From positions 1-64,000 of the forward strand of contig JBGPCZ010000006.1 in assembly GCA_041482015.1 (NCBI GenBank): a stretch of 64,000 bases of DNA, in the 5' to 3' direction. The position numbers and the translations under genes are program-made. This stretch comes from JACQFK01 sp041482015 (GTDB lineage: Bacteria > Planctomycetota > MHYJ01 > JACPRB01). A model generated the notes under the pieces. The model made no database searches, was not told the origin of the DNA, and was given only the letters and a program-made list of their open reading frames with translations. Within the stretch, counting starts at the first letter, position 1. Every line of letters begins with the position of its first letter. This document shows positions 1 to 9,419 of the stretch, in pieces.

Positions 1-980
1 CCCTTGCGCTCGAACGCCTCGGTGTAGATGCCGTGGTGGTGGATCGTGCCGATGAGGAACCGGCCGCGCCATTCGGCGGGCCATGCGTCGTTCAACACGA
101 ACCGAGCGCCGCCGTGGGCGTGCCCGCCCTTGCGCCCCTTCAGGTTCTCGTGCTTGTGGTCGGCAATCGTCTTGATGTCGTCGTACGTGTACTTGTTGAA
201 GTGGGTGCCCCCCTGCCTCTGGTAGCGGCCGCCCTGGACCATGTACCAGAGGTGAGGGATGACGCACGCCTCGATGAAGCACTGGCCGCGATCGTCGAAG
301 TCGACGCCCCACGGGTTGCTCGTGCCGTCGGCGAACCGCTCGAAGAGCTTGCGGGTCGGATGGTAACGCCAGATGGCGGCGTTGACCGGCGTGCGTTCGC
401 TGTCGGGCGTGCCCGGCTTGCCGACCCGGGAATGGACAAAGACGCCGTGGCAGCCGTAAAGCCAGCCGTCGGGGCCCCACGTGAAGCTGTTGAGGGTTTC
501 GTGCTGGTCCTGGTTGGCCCATCCGTCGAGGACGACCTGCGGAGGCCCGGCGGGCTTGTCGTCCTTGATGGGGATGAAGAGGAGATTGGGCGGCGAGCCG
601 ACCCAGACGCCGCCGAATCCGATCTCGAGGCCGCTGATGAAGTTCAGGTTGTCGAGGAAGACGGTCCGCTTGTCGAACGTCCCGTCGCCGTCCGTGTCTT
701 CGAAGATGACGATCGTATCCCGGCCGCTGGGCTTCCAGGGGCCGCCGGGACCCGTGTAGGAGAAGTTCTCGGCGACCCAGAGGCGGCCGCGATCGTCGAT
801 GCAGAACGCGTTGGGCTGCCGGATATCGGGCTCGCCGGCGAAGAGGTGGGCCTTGAAGCCGGGAGGCACGGTCATGCGCTTGACGGCTTCGAGGGGCGGG
901 ATGCCCATGTCCTGGGGCTCGCCGAAGGCGCCCGCGGAGGCGGCTGCGGCGACGATGAGTATGCCCAGCCCGATCCTCAT
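1..980 (-). CDS. PVC-type membrane-bound dehydrogenase domain protein (3' end beyond window)
   Basis: The frame is open from an ATG to the window edge (326 codons seen), so the C-terminus is missing. Residues 1-20 form an export signal. The rest is the six-bladed propeller domain found in planctomycete and verrucomicrobial putative membrane-bound dehydrogenases, with motifs PPGFKAHLFAGEP, GRLWVAEN, GPDGWLYG and NPWGVDFDDRGQ. These line up with the corresponding motifs of the complete paralogue at 54873-58028. The missing part would be expected to carry HEAT repeats and a heme CxxCH site. The start has a strong AGGAGGA Shine-Dalgarno. It is the last seen member of the minus-strand sugar operon, which suggests periplasmic oxidation of a sugar or polyol; the substrate is unknown. 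Confidence 0.85.
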   Translation of the reverse strand, partial: MRIGLGILIVAAAASAGAFGEPQDMGIPPLEAVKRMTVPPGFKAHLFAGEPDIRQPNAFCIDDRGRLWVAENFSYTGPGGPWKPSGRDTIVIFEDTDGDGTFDKRTVFLDNLNFISGLEIGFGGVWVGSPPNLLFIPIKDDKPAGPPQVVLDGWANQDQHETLNSFTWGPDGWLYGCHGVFVHSRVGKPGTPDSERTPVNAAIWRYHPTRKLFERFADGTSNPWGVDFDDRGQCFIEACVIPHLWYMVQGGRYQRQGGTHFNKYTYDDIKTIADHKHENLKGRKGGHAHGGARFVLNDAWPAEWRGRFLIGTIHHHGIYTEAFERK

Positions 981-1099
981 GAGATTCCTCCTGTGTTGGT
1001 CCGTCCGGGATAGCGCATCCCATGGCCCGGCACTATGAGAATCGGCGCATTTCTATTGAGATTCCTCACCGGAGATGGGTCATCACCGGATCTCCGATA

Positions 1100-2266
1100 T
1101 CACTTCATCTCCTTGAGCTTGAAGCGGTAGAGGCGGCCGTCGGTGAAGGTCGACCAGGTGACGTCGCCTTCGCGATCCTCGCCGAACGTCGCGATCTGCT
1201 TCATCTTGAACTCGAAGAGGTGCTTGTCCTCGAGCACCTTCTTGCCGTCCCAGCGGAGGCCCCACATGTGGCCCGTCACGAAGTCGCCGTATAGGTAAAT
1301 GCCGTCGAGCGACTTCAGTCGCGTGCCCCGGTAGACACATCCCCCGGTGACCGAATTGCCTCCGGGGGGACCGTTGGGCTTCTGGTGCTCGTGTTCGGCC
1401 AGCGGCTCGATGAACTCGCCCGGGCCTCCTTTGAAGTCGTGCATGGCCTCGCGGATGTTCCAGCCGTAGTTCCCGCCCCGCGTCACGACATTGACCTCTT
1501 CCCACTTGTCCTGGCCGACATCGGCCGACCAGAGGAGGCCCGTCTTGCGGTCGAAATGATACCCCCACGGATTCCGCCACCCGTACGACCAGATCTCCGG
1601 CAGCGCGTCCTCCCGGCCGACAAACGGATTGTCCTTCGGGATCCCGTACGCCTTGCCGTCGGCCGGATGATCGACGTCGATCCTGAGAAATTTTCCCAGC
1701 ATCGTCTTGAGGTTCTGGCCGTTGCCGTGCGGATCGTTGGCCGCGCCGCCGTCGCCCAGGCCGATGTAGAGAAAGCCGTCGGGGCCGAACTGGAGGACGC
1801 CGCCGTTGTGGTTTTCGTAGGGCTGCTTGATCTCGAGGATCACCTTCTCGGTGTCCGGCAGGATCTGCCCGCGATCCTTGTCCATCACGAAGCTCGCGAT
1901 GACGTTTCGCGTGTTGGGATCGCGCTTCCGTTTCTCGTCGAGCTTCGGGAAGGAGTACTGCAGGAACACCATCCGGTTGGTCTTGAACTTCGGGTGGAAC
2001 GCCAGGCCCAGTAGCCCTTCCTCGTTGCCGCTGCTCAGGATCTTCCCGGTGAGGTCGGCCGCGACGGTCGTCGCGTCGGCCTTCTTCGTGTCGAACCAGA
2101 GGACCCGGCCGGGCTGCTCGACGACGAACAGCCGGTCGGTGCCGTCGGGCGGATGGGCGATCACCACGGGCCGGTTGAACTTCACGTTCGGGTACGCGAC
2201 CTCGAAGTCCAGGTCGGGGATTTTCGACTCGGACTGGAGCGCCGCGAGCAGGATCAGGATGAGCAT
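1100..2266 (-). CDS. PQQ-dependent sugar dehydrogenase (glucose/sorbosone dehydrogenase family)
   Basis: This is a 388-residue exported protein with a short signal sequence (MLILILLAALQS). It has the glucose/sorbosone dehydrogenase propeller signatures GLLGLAFHP, NHNGGVLQFGPDG, LYIGLGDGG and RNPWGYHFD. In this family the propeller binds PQQ and calcium and oxidises aldose sugars in the periplasm. The frame stays open far upstream, but the ATG chosen has AGGAG just before it and immediately follows the stop of the Gfo/Idh/MocA gene (10 nt gap), so it is translated as part of the operon. Family membership is clear; the sugar is unknown. Confidence 0.9.
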   Translation of the reverse strand: MLILILLAALQSESKIPDLDFEVAYPNVKFNRPVVIAHPPDGTDRLFVVEQPGRVLWFDTKKADATTVAADLTGKILSSGNEEGLLGLAFHPKFKTNRMVFLQYSFPKLDEKRKRDPNTRNVIASFVMDKDRGQILPDTEKVILEIKQPYENHNGGVLQFGPDGFLYIGLGDGGAANDPHGNGQNLKTMLGKFLRIDVDHPADGKAYGIPKDNPFVGREDALPEIWSYGWRNPWGYHFDRKTGLLWSADVGQDKWEEVNVVTRGGNYGWNIREAMHDFKGGPGEFIEPLAEHEHQKPNGPPGGNSVTGGCVYRGTRLKSLDGIYLYGDFVTGHMWGLRWDGKKVLEDKHLFEFKMKQIATFGEDREGDVTWSTFTDGRLYRFKLKEMK

Positions 2267-2276
2267 CCGGTTTCTC

Positions 2277-3452
2277 CTATACGGGCTTCCAGAGGGTGAT
2301 GGGGCGGCCGGTGGCCACCTGGGGCGGGAGAACCACGCGTCTCCCCTCGCCCGCCGACTGGTACGCGCCCAAGATGATCTCGAGCACCGCGCGGCCGTCC
2401 TCGCCCGTCTCCAGCGGCTCGCGATCGTTTGCCACGCAGTCGACGAAGTGGGCAAACTCCTGTGGGAATCCGTAGTTCCAGAGCTCTTCGAACGTGCAGA
2501 AGCTCCAGCCGCGCGTTGTCCCCGCCTTCTCGACCGCGTAACCATAGCCGGTCTCGGAGTAGGCGAGGATCGCGTTCCCCTGGAGGACGTCGGCGTACGC
2601 CACTCCGTTCGATCCGTAGACCTCGGCGGAATCATCCATGCCGCCCTTCTTGGCCCAGCTCTCCTCGGCCACGGCCACCGCCTCGCCCTCGTCGGTCTCG
2701 AACCGGACGATCACGATCGCGTGGTCCTCGCCCTTCGTCTTCTCCTTGTGGACGAAGGTGTCCATGTCGGCGTAGACGGAGACGGCCCGGGCCTTCTTAA
2801 CGGCGATGGAATCGCCCACCGGCGTCTCGTGGCTCTGGGTCTGCTGGTCGTGAGCCTTGGCCTTCCCGCGGCCACCGGCGGGCGTCCCGAGCATCCAGCG
2901 GAAGAACTCGAACGCGTGGCAGCCCATGTCGAGCGTGACCCCGCCGCCCGAGCGTTTCACGTCCCAGAACCACGCCGCGTGCGGCCCGTCGTGCTTCTCG
3001 GCCTGCTTGACCATGTAGATCCGGCCCAGCGCGCCCTCGTCGACGAGCCGCTTGAGGCGGACGTACTTCGGCGTGAAGCAGAGCTCCTCGGCGTACATGA
3101 GCTTGACCTTGGCCTGGCGGCACGCGGCGATCATCTGGTCGGCCTCGGAGAGGCTGGTGCAGAGGGGCTTCTCGCAGACGATGTGCTTCCCCGCCGCGGC
3201 CGCCTTCAGGGTGATCTCCGCGTGGAGATCGTTGGGGCAGCCGAGCACGACCATGTCGATCTCGGACGCGAGGAACTTGTCGAGGTCCTTGAACGGGTGT
3301 TTGACCCCGTGTTTCGCGGCGAAATCCTTCGCGTGCGTGCCGGTCGGCGATAGCACGGCCGTAAGCTCGGCGTTCGGCACCCTTTTGAGCGCCTCGGCGT
3401 GGATTGTCGAGATGAACTGCGACCCCACCAGCCCGACCCGTACCTTCTTCAT
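2277..3452 (-). CDS. Gfo/Idh/MocA family NAD(P)-dependent oxidoreductase
   Basis: The protein has 391 residues. An N-terminal Rossmann fold (GLVGSQFIS) is followed by the family's catalytic EKP motif (CEKPLCTS, Lys95) and a C-terminal alpha/beta domain with the DMGCHAFEFFRWMLG segment. Members oxidise or reduce sugars, inositols or amino sugars with NAD(P). No signal peptide is visible, so it is cytoplasmic. A GGAGGAAGG Shine-Dalgarno precedes the ATG. It lies between an AgaS-like SIS protein and a PQQ sugar dehydrogenase, consistent with amino-sugar or sugar catabolism. The substrate cannot be read from the sequence. Confidence 0.9.
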   Translation of the reverse strand: MKKVRVGLVGSQFISTIHAEALKRVPNAELTAVLSPTGTHAKDFAAKHGVKHPFKDLDKFLASEIDMVVLGCPNDLHAEITLKAAAAGKHIVCEKPLCTSLSEADQMIAACRQAKVKLMYAEELCFTPKYVRLKRLVDEGALGRIYMVKQAEKHDGPHAAWFWDVKRSGGGVTLDMGCHAFEFFRWMLGTPAGGRGKAKAHDQQTQSHETPVGDSIAVKKARAVSVYADMDTFVHKEKTKGEDHAIVIVRFETDEGEAVAVAEESWAKKGGMDDSAEVYGSNGVAYADVLQGNAILAYSETGYGYAVEKAGTTRGWSFCTFEELWNYGFPQEFAHFVDCVANDREPLETGEDGRAVLEIILGAYQSAGEGRRVVLPPQVATGRPITLWKPV

Positions 3453-3501
3453 GCCTTCCTCCGCACCGAGACGATCCTTCCCGGTAGTAACGTCTCGCTT
3501 C

Positions 3502-4686
3502 TCATGGCTTGGATTTCCTGGGGTAAATGGTGACCCCCTTCACGATTGGATTGACCAGGCCCCGCGTGCCGGGGAGGTCCGGGGTCAGGCCCCGGCGGAG
3601 CGAGATGAACAGCGCCAGCATCTGCCCGAACACCACGTCCAGGATCGCCCGCTCCCCCAGGTTGCACTTCCCCGCCGGGAACGGGATCACGCGGTCGGCC
3701 GCGCCGTCGAGCTCAGGAGACTCGCTTCCGACCACGATCACCTCTTTCGCGGACCGGCTTTCGCGAAGCTGCTGAATGAAATCCCGTTCGTACGGAAGGA
3801 TCCCCGGGCTGTTCGAGACGAGGCACAGGACCGTCGTCGAGCGGTCGATGAACGCGATCGGGCCGTGCCGGAACTCGAGGTAGTTGCGGGCCATCGTCGG
3901 GACCTGGCCGTCCGTGAGCTCAAGGATCTTGTGCGCGACCTCCTGCGCCGCCGCCTCGAGAGGCAGCGTCCCCAGGACCACGACCCGGCCCGGGTCGGTC
4001 GCGGCGATCGCCTCCGCGGTGGCCGCGTACTTGGCGAGAAGGCCCTCGGCCACCTGCGCCAGGACCTCCGTCCGTTCGATGTACGCCTGCGGCTCGGCGG
4101 GAGCCACCAGCCCGACCAGGTACCGGCCCGCGACCACGGTCGACGTCACGGACGACGTCGTGCCCATCCCGCGATCGTACGACCGTTCCGGAAGATAAAC
4201 GCAGAGGCACTTCTTAAGGCTTTCGACGACCCGGGTGAGCGCGCCCGTGGGATTGCAGGTGATGGCGACTTGGGCGACGTCCTTGAATCCTTCTTTCACG
4301 ACCCGCGCGGCCTCCACGCTCTCGGGGCTTTCGCCCGACCGTGAGAGCGACAGCAGCACGCCGGGGCCTTTCTTCGGGAGATACCACTCGGGGGCGAGCA
4401 TGAGGTCCGTGCACGAGACAACCACGACGGAACTGCGAAGCCACGTTCGGGCGGCGGCTTCCATCAGCCGCGCCGCGTGGAGGGACGACCCGGCCCCCGT
4501 GATGGTGATGGTCGGCACGCCTTTGAAGAGGCCCGCGGCCCGCGTCGTGAGCGCCGTGACCTTGGCCGCCGTCTCGCGCCAGAGCGCGGGCTGCTGGAGG
4601 ATCTCCGCGGGCGTATGGAGCGTCCCCTTCTTCCTCCGGACGTCCTCGGGCTCCGCGACCAGGCGGCTCAGGGGTGTCTCGTTCAT
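3502..4686 (-). CDS. SIS-domain sugar isomerase/deaminase, AgaS-like
   Basis: This 394-residue protein has two SIS domains and matches the AgaS type of amino-sugar-phosphate deaminase/isomerase over its whole length. Visible landmarks are HTPAEILQQP near residue 25, GAGSS, the sugar-phosphate loop SLSRSGESPESV, the AITCNPTGAL segment, DRGMGTTSSVTS, ELTDGQ, EFRHGP and a C-terminal NPIVKGVTIYP. AgaS converts galactosamine-6-phosphate to a ketose phosphate and ammonia. The exact substrate here is inferred, not shown. The start ATG overlaps the stop of the PfkB kinase (ATGA), so the pair is translationally coupled. Confidence 0.85.
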   Translation of the reverse strand: MNETPLSRLVAEPEDVRRKKGTLHTPAEILQQPALWRETAAKVTALTTRAAGLFKGVPTITITGAGSSLHAARLMEAAARTWLRSSVVVVSCTDLMLAPEWYLPKKGPGVLLSLSRSGESPESVEAARVVKEGFKDVAQVAITCNPTGALTRVVESLKKCLCVYLPERSYDRGMGTTSSVTSTVVAGRYLVGLVAPAEPQAYIERTEVLAQVAEGLLAKYAATAEAIAATDPGRVVVLGTLPLEAAAQEVAHKILELTDGQVPTMARNYLEFRHGPIAFIDRSTTVLCLVSNSPGILPYERDFIQQLRESRSAKEVIVVGSESPELDGAADRVIPFPAGKCNLGERAILDVVFGQMLALFISLRRGLTPDLPGTRGLVNPIVKGVTIYPRKSKP

Positions 4687-5600
4687 CGCTTTCTCTTCAT
4701 CAAACGATACGCTTCGGCGCTCGTGGGCTGGCCATCGTAACCTCCGCGACGGAGCGTCGAGAGCGCGCCGCACGCGCAGCCGAGCGCCAGGGCCTCCTCG
4801 AGCGGTTGGGACCGGAGCCACGCGTGGAGGAATCCCGCGTCGAACGTGTCGCCCGCGCCCGTAGTGTCCACGGGATCCACCGGGTGGGACGGGACGCTCA
4901 GAATCACGCCGGACGACGCCGCGACCGCTCCCTTCGGGCCCGTCTTCACCACGACGATCCGCACGCGCTCCGACAAGTCTAACGCCGCGTCCTTTGGCTT
5001 CCGCTTCCCCGTCAACGCCCGGGCCTCGCCTTCGTTGACGAAGAGCACGTCGACCCACGGATAGATCGATTCGAGGTCCCAGCGCTCGCGCGGGTCCCAT
5101 CCCGGATCGATGGAGGTGCTCAGGCCCTCCCGCTTCGCCCGTCGAAGCAGCCTGGGGAATTGATTCCGCAGTCCGAACTGGAGAAACGGCGAGGTCATGT
5201 GGAGATGCGAGTAGCGACTCCAGGAGTCGACCGCCACGTCGCGCAGTGTCGTCGTCGCGACGGTGCCGAGGTATGAGACCAGCGCCCGGTCGTCCGTCTG
5301 GGTGAACGCCACGGCGATCCCCGTGCCGACTTTCGGGTCACGGGCGACGCCGGAAACATCCACGCCCCGGCGCCGCATCATCCCGAGAACAACGTCGCCC
5401 GTGGAGTCCTGTCCGATCTTCCCGAGAAACTGGACGCGATGTCCGAGGCGGGCGAGTCCGCACGCCAGGATCCCCCCGGAGCCGCCCAGCGTCAGCTGGC
5501 AGCCATGGACCAGCACCTCGCGCCCGTAGCGCGGATGTCCCGATAGGCCGGTGAGGATGAGGTCGGCGTTGAGATCGCCGATCACGAGGACGGGCTTCAT
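4683..5600 (-). CDS. PfkB/ribokinase-family sugar kinase
   Basis: The protein has 305 residues. An N-terminal VIGDLNADLILTG strand, a GGSGGILACGLARLG substrate-binding segment and the C-terminal anion-hole signature DTTGAGDTFDAGF are characteristic of PfkB carbohydrate kinases. It would phosphorylate a sugar that the coupled AgaS-like enzyme then processes. It leads the sugar operon: the next gene upstream (5653) ends 52 nt away, and a TATAGC -10-like box sits 11 nt before the ATG with no good Shine-Dalgarno. Confidence 0.9.
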   Translation of the reverse strand: MKPVLVIGDLNADLILTGLSGHPRYGREVLVHGCQLTLGGSGGILACGLARLGHRVQFLGKIGQDSTGDVVLGMMRRRGVDVSGVARDPKVGTGIAVAFTQTDDRALVSYLGTVATTTLRDVAVDSWSRYSHLHMTSPFLQFGLRNQFPRLLRRAKREGLSTSIDPGWDPRERWDLESIYPWVDVLFVNEGEARALTGKRKPKDAALDLSERVRIVVVKTGPKGAVAASSGVILSVPSHPVDPVDTTGAGDTFDAGFLHAWLRSQPLEEALALGCACGALSTLRRGGYDGQPTSAEAYRLMKRKR

Positions 5601-5611
5601 GGAAAGCCGAG

Positions 5612-5617
5612 GCTATA
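5612..5617 (-). promoter_or_regulatory. -10-like box of the sugar operon
   Basis: TATAGC on the minus strand lies 11 nt upstream of the PfkB kinase ATG. It implies a leader of only a few nucleotides. No convincing -35 was found. Confidence 0.4.
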
Positions 5618-5652
5618 GGAAGCGTCGAGGGGGTGTCAACCGTTTGCGGACG

Positions 5653-7332
5653 CTACCGGAGCAGCTTCGATGGATCCGCCTTCGGCTGGAGCATGAGACC
5701 GATGCCCAGGCATTCCGGGCACGGGAAAGCAACGGCGCGCGTAAGGATGCCCTTCCCGCGGCACGTCGGGCACTGGGTCGCATCGGCAAAGGCCTCGAAC
5801 GCGGGCGGCTTCACCTCGTGCTCGCACCCCTTGGCCTTGCAGTCGATCTTCCCGGTCTGCTTGCACTTGTCGCACTTGACGTCTTTGAAGGTCCCCGCCC
5901 CCTTGCAGACGGGGCACTGCGCGACGCCGCGGAACGTGTTGAGTGCGCCGCTGCCGCCGCACTTTCCGCACTGGGCATTGAACTTCGTCTTCCCCTTGCA
6001 GATGGTGCAGTTGATCTTGTGCGTCCCGCCGCAGGCCGCGCAGGGAGACTCCTCCCGGATCGACTTCCCGAGCGCGACCAGGTGGTCATGCGAGGCCGGC
6101 GTGGGCGCGGAGCGGCCGAGGATCTCGAACTGCACGGCGGCGCGGTTGTACCCGCGACCGTCCTGGATGGATTTGAACGTGAGGAGCAGCCCCAGCGCGT
6201 ACTTCGGACCGAGTTCCGGGAGGGTCGCGTAGTCCTTCTGGAACTGGACGATGCCGAGCGCGTACTCGCCCGTCGTGATCCACTTGCGGTAGTCGTCCAT
6301 CGCGAGTCCGTCCTTCCGGCCCCAGACCGCGCCGTACTCGGACTTCTCGAACCCGAGGTCCTTGAACGCGGCGTCGAGCTCCGGCGTCGTCTTCCCGCCG
6401 GCCTTCATGACGAGCGAGCTCGCGGCCCCGGAGGCCAGCAGCGTCAATGCATCCACGGAGGGATCGGTCCCCTTGGCGCGCAGGTCCTTGATCTTCGCGG
6501 CAAGCCCCTTGACCCCTTCGCCGACCTCCTTCTCGGAGAGCGCCTCCAGCTTGTCGGGAGGAGCCGACTTGAAGAAGGCCTGGAGGGCGGTCGCCGACTC
6601 CGCCGATAGCTTCCATTCCCTTTCTTCGCGCGACAGGCAGACGTTCGCGGCGAGCGCCAGGTCGCTGAGCGCCGACTTTCCGTCCGCGGCCTTTTTCAGG
6701 TAGGCCCGCGCCTGGGCGCGCAGCTTCTCGTCGGCCCTCTTCGCCGGATCGGCGAGGAGGGCGAGCGCGTCGATCATCCCGTACGCGGCGGGGGGGGGCT
6801 CGACCTTGGGCTCGGGCGGCGGCGGCGCCGTCTCGGCCTTCGGCAGCGACTTGACCGGCGGAGCTTTGACGGGCTCGCCGGAGGCGATGGCCGAGTGGAT
6901 CCGCTCGCGGACGAGCCGCATGAGCTTCATCACGTTGACGAGCTGCATGTCGAGGTCGCCGTAGCCCTCGGGGAACAGGTCGCGCGCCTCGGTGAGCGCC
7001 TCGCGCGCCTTCTGGACCTTCGGCAGGGCTTCGCGGAACTTGTTGTCGGCGGCCTTCTCGTCCTTCATGTCGACCGCTTCGGAGTAGAGCCTCTTGGCGT
7101 CGTTGACGAGATTCTCGACGTCGCCGGTCAGCTCCCTCGGGGACTTGATCCATTGCGTGACTTCATCCTTGTCGAAGGTGAGCGCCTGTCCCTCGACCTG
7201 GACCTCGTAGTGGTCCTTCTTGTCGGTGACACGACCGATGACCTTCCGCCCGTCCTTGAGGATCACGGCATCGCCGAACGCCGGCGAGACCATGAGGCAA
7301 ACGAGGAGAATCCGGAGGAGGTTACGGCGCAT
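5653..7332 (-). CDS. Exported protein of unknown function with C-terminal DnaJ-like cysteine cluster
   Basis: I do not recognise a named family. The 559-residue protein starts with a signal peptide (residues 1-20) and a small beta module with ILKDGRKVIGRV (about 20-60). A helical region, a Pro-rich linker (PPPPEPKVEPPP) and a helical middle follow. Residues 431-543 hold seven CxxC pairs plus one CxxxxC, many followed by GxG, as in the zinc-binding centre of DnaJ. A signal peptide on a DnaJ-type zinc cluster is unusual because DnaJ is cytosolic. The ATG chosen has GAGGG upstream. A second exported CxxC protein with the same opening module lies at 13225-14715. Confidence 0.75.
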   Translation of the reverse strand: MRRNLLRILLVCLMVSPAFGDAVILKDGRKVIGRVTDKKDHYEVQVEGQALTFDKDEVTQWIKSPRELTGDVENLVNDAKRLYSEAVDMKDEKAADNKFREALPKVQKAREALTEARDLFPEGYGDLDMQLVNVMKLMRLVRERIHSAIASGEPVKAPPVKSLPKAETAPPPPEPKVEPPPAAYGMIDALALLADPAKRADEKLRAQARAYLKKAADGKSALSDLALAANVCLSREEREWKLSAESATALQAFFKSAPPDKLEALSEKEVGEGVKGLAAKIKDLRAKGTDPSVDALTLLASGAASSLVMKAGGKTTPELDAAFKDLGFEKSEYGAVWGRKDGLAMDDYRKWITTGEYALGIVQFQKDYATLPELGPKYALGLLLTFKSIQDGRGYNRAAVQFEILGRSAPTPASHDHLVALGKSIREESPCAACGGTHKINCTICKGKTKFNAQCGKCGGSGALNTFRGVAQCPVCKGAGTFKDVKCDKCKQTGKIDCKAKGCEHEVKPPAFEAFADATQCPTCRGKGILTRAVAFPCPECLGIGLMLQPKADPSKLLR

Positions 7333-7421
7333 CAATCCCTCAGCAGCAAGTCCCCTATGATACGCAAGCGGCCACACCTTAGACGTGACGGAACGGCGAA
7401 GGAAAAGTCCGGCAGCGCGGA

Positions 7422-9365
7422 TTATGGGCGGGTGTTCGCCCAGGTGCGGTCGATGTCGGGCGCCGGCTGGAGGATGGTCCCCTTCACCCAGAAGACCTCC
7501 TTGGCGTCCGGCAGCGACTGGAGGAAGCGCGCGTAGGTCGAGTACTTGTCGACGGTCGTGTTGAGCCGCGCACTGATCACGAACTTCTTCTTCCCGTGGA
7601 CGAGCGAGGTGATGTCATGGAACGTCTCGTCGGACGCCTCCTCGATCGTGTAGAGCGTCTGGGTGGAGGTGCCGTCGGGGGTGAGGTAGCACTCGATCTT
7701 CCCCTGTTTCTGGCGCTCGACCACGTTGCCGACCGCCTTGACGTGGCACTCGAAGAGTTCGCCGGGGGCCTCGACCGAGATCGTCACGGTCCCCGTGGCT
7801 CCCGTGGGCGCGATGAACCGCAGCCGGGGGGCCGACCCGTCCTTCGGCTTGCCCGTCGGATTGAAGAGGCGCGCCTGCGGCGTGTCCCCCTCGTGCCACG
7901 AGTAGACCTGGCAGCCCGACATGGACATCCGCAGCCCCGCGGCCGTGTGGAGCGTGTCGATGCCGGAAGTCCAGATCTCCTTTGAATACCAATGGTCGCC
8001 CTTGATAATGTAACCGACGGCCTGGAGCTGCGCCTGAAGTTCCCCGCGGTTCTCGGGGCGCCGCAGCTCCGGCTTCGCGCCCGTCGCGAAGTTCGTCCCG
8101 GGGATCCACCGCCCGCCGGGGCCGGCGGAGTAGCCCGTCGCCGTCCGGGCCGGTCCGTCCTGCGGGTAGAGCTGCAGGATGAGGAACGCGACGTACTCGT
8201 GGTGCACCGGCAGCTGCCACTCATTGGTCCAGGTCATGAGGTCCTTGAGCGCGGGCGCCTTGTCGCGGGAGCCCTCGAGCCGCCTCTTGAACTCGTCGCG
8301 GATGTCGGTCGCGGCGTAGAGCGCCCCCACCTCCGCGCGGCGAATGGTGATCCGTCCATACGGGGCCTCGATGGTCACCGCGGCCGGCGTGTCGCTGTAG
8401 ATCGAGCCCGAGATGCGCCGGGCGTCCTTGGTCACGAGCGTTTCCGCGACGGGGGCCGTGGGCAGCAGCCGTTCGAGCGCCGCGAGCTGGCTCTTGAAGG
8501 ATTCCGTCTCCTTGTCGATGAACGCGGTGTCGTTGGACTGCATCCGCTTCGTGAGGAACGCGTACTCCTCGGGCGTCGCCTCTCCCTTTCCGAGGATCCG
8601 GGCGATCTCCTTGCGCTCCACTTCGCCCAGCATGGTTTCGGGGAGCGAAAGGACCTGCTTCTGGATTTCGATCGCGAGCTGGTTGGTGATCTTCATCCGG
8701 CCCGTGGGCGTGAATCCGCCGTCCCCCCCGGTCTGCGGCGGGAACATCACGGAGAGCTCGCGTTCCGCGCCGCGGCGCACGCGGAACCGGTAGTACGTGG
8801 TCGATGGCTTGCGCTCCAGGGCCTTTTGAAGGGTCGCGGCCGCATCCTCGTCCCTCATTTTCGCGAGGTCATAGGTCTCGAAGGCGGTGACCTGGTCGCC
8901 GGGCTCGAGGTGGTCGGGCAGCCCCCCCGGGGACGCGGCGGTGGCGCGGTTGAGCGCGTTCATCGCGTCCTCGGTGTAGCGGCTCTGGGTCCGCGATTCA
9001 TGGCGCAGCCGGCCGACCTCCGAGGAGACGACCGCGACGTTCAGATCGTTGAGTGCCTGCTGCAGCACGTTCGCGAGAGACGGAGGTCCCGCTGGCAACG
9101 CGCTTCCCCTTTTCGGATCGGAGGAGGGAGCGGGGGGGCTGGCGAACACCGGGCTCCGCGTTCTTCCCGTGATGCTGCCCTTGGACGCGGCCTCGTTCTT
9201 GTCCGCCTCGGTCCGTTCGTCTACCCTCTGGATGATCTTGATGACGCCGATCGCGACCACCACGAGGACGCCGACTCCCACCAGGAGGCCCCACGGGCCG
9301 GCGAAGTAGCTGTCGCTGTTGACGCTGCGGCCCGAGCCGCGGGGCCGGACGAAGCGATACGCCAT
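7422..9365 (-). CDS. Single-pass membrane protein of unknown function
   Basis: This 647-residue protein has a short basic N-terminus, one membrane segment at about residues 22-43 (GLLVGVGVLVVVAIGVIKII), and a large, presumably periplasmic domain. A charged helical stretch is followed at about 311-350 by a small beta-rich segment (SGSIYSDTPAAV, YGRITIRRAEV) that resembles the module in the exported proteins at 5653, 13225 and 40988. The C-terminal third is beta-rich. No family was recognised. The ATG sits 7 nt downstream of a TACAAT box. The gene is divergent from aconitase, and a hairpin repeat (9386-9416) lies between the two starts. Confidence 0.75.
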   Translation of the reverse strand: MAYRFVRPRGSGRSVNSDSYFAGPWGLLVGVGVLVVVAIGVIKIIQRVDERTEADKNEAASKGSITGRTRSPVFASPPAPSSDPKRGSALPAGPPSLANVLQQALNDLNVAVVSSEVGRLRHESRTQSRYTEDAMNALNRATAASPGGLPDHLEPGDQVTAFETYDLAKMRDEDAAATLQKALERKPSTTYYRFRVRRGAERELSVMFPPQTGGDGGFTPTGRMKITNQLAIEIQKQVLSLPETMLGEVERKEIARILGKGEATPEEYAFLTKRMQSNDTAFIDKETESFKSQLAALERLLPTAPVAETLVTKDARRISGSIYSDTPAAVTIEAPYGRITIRRAEVGALYAATDIRDEFKRRLEGSRDKAPALKDLMTWTNEWQLPVHHEYVAFLILQLYPQDGPARTATGYSAGPGGRWIPGTNFATGAKPELRRPENRGELQAQLQAVGYIIKGDHWYSKEIWTSGIDTLHTAAGLRMSMSGCQVYSWHEGDTPQARLFNPTGKPKDGSAPRLRFIAPTGATGTVTISVEAPGELFECHVKAVGNVVERQKQGKIECYLTPDGTSTQTLYTIEEASDETFHDITSLVHGKKKFVISARLNTTVDKYSTYARFLQSLPDAKEVFWVKGTILQPAPDIDRTWANTRP

Positions 9366-9372
9366 GGCATTA

Positions 9373-9378
9373 ATTGTA
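9373..9378 (-). promoter_or_regulatory. -10 box of the membrane protein gene at 7422
   Basis: TACAAT on the minus strand, 7 nt before the ATG. The expected start point would fall at or next to the start codon. Confidence 0.5.
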
Positions 9379-9385
9379 GCAAGGT

Positions 9386-9416
9386 GGTAACGAAAGTGCG
9401 GCGCGATTTCGGTAAC
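9386..9416. repeat. Hairpin repeat, copy E1 (degenerate)
   Basis: An imperfect inverted repeat with arms GGTAACGAAAGTGC and GCGATTTCGGTAAC around a GGC loop (10 of 14 pairs). It is clearly related to the perfect copy at 50448-50478. It sits just upstream of the aconitase promoter in the divergent intergenic region. Confidence 0.7.
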
Positions 9417-9419
9417 AGT

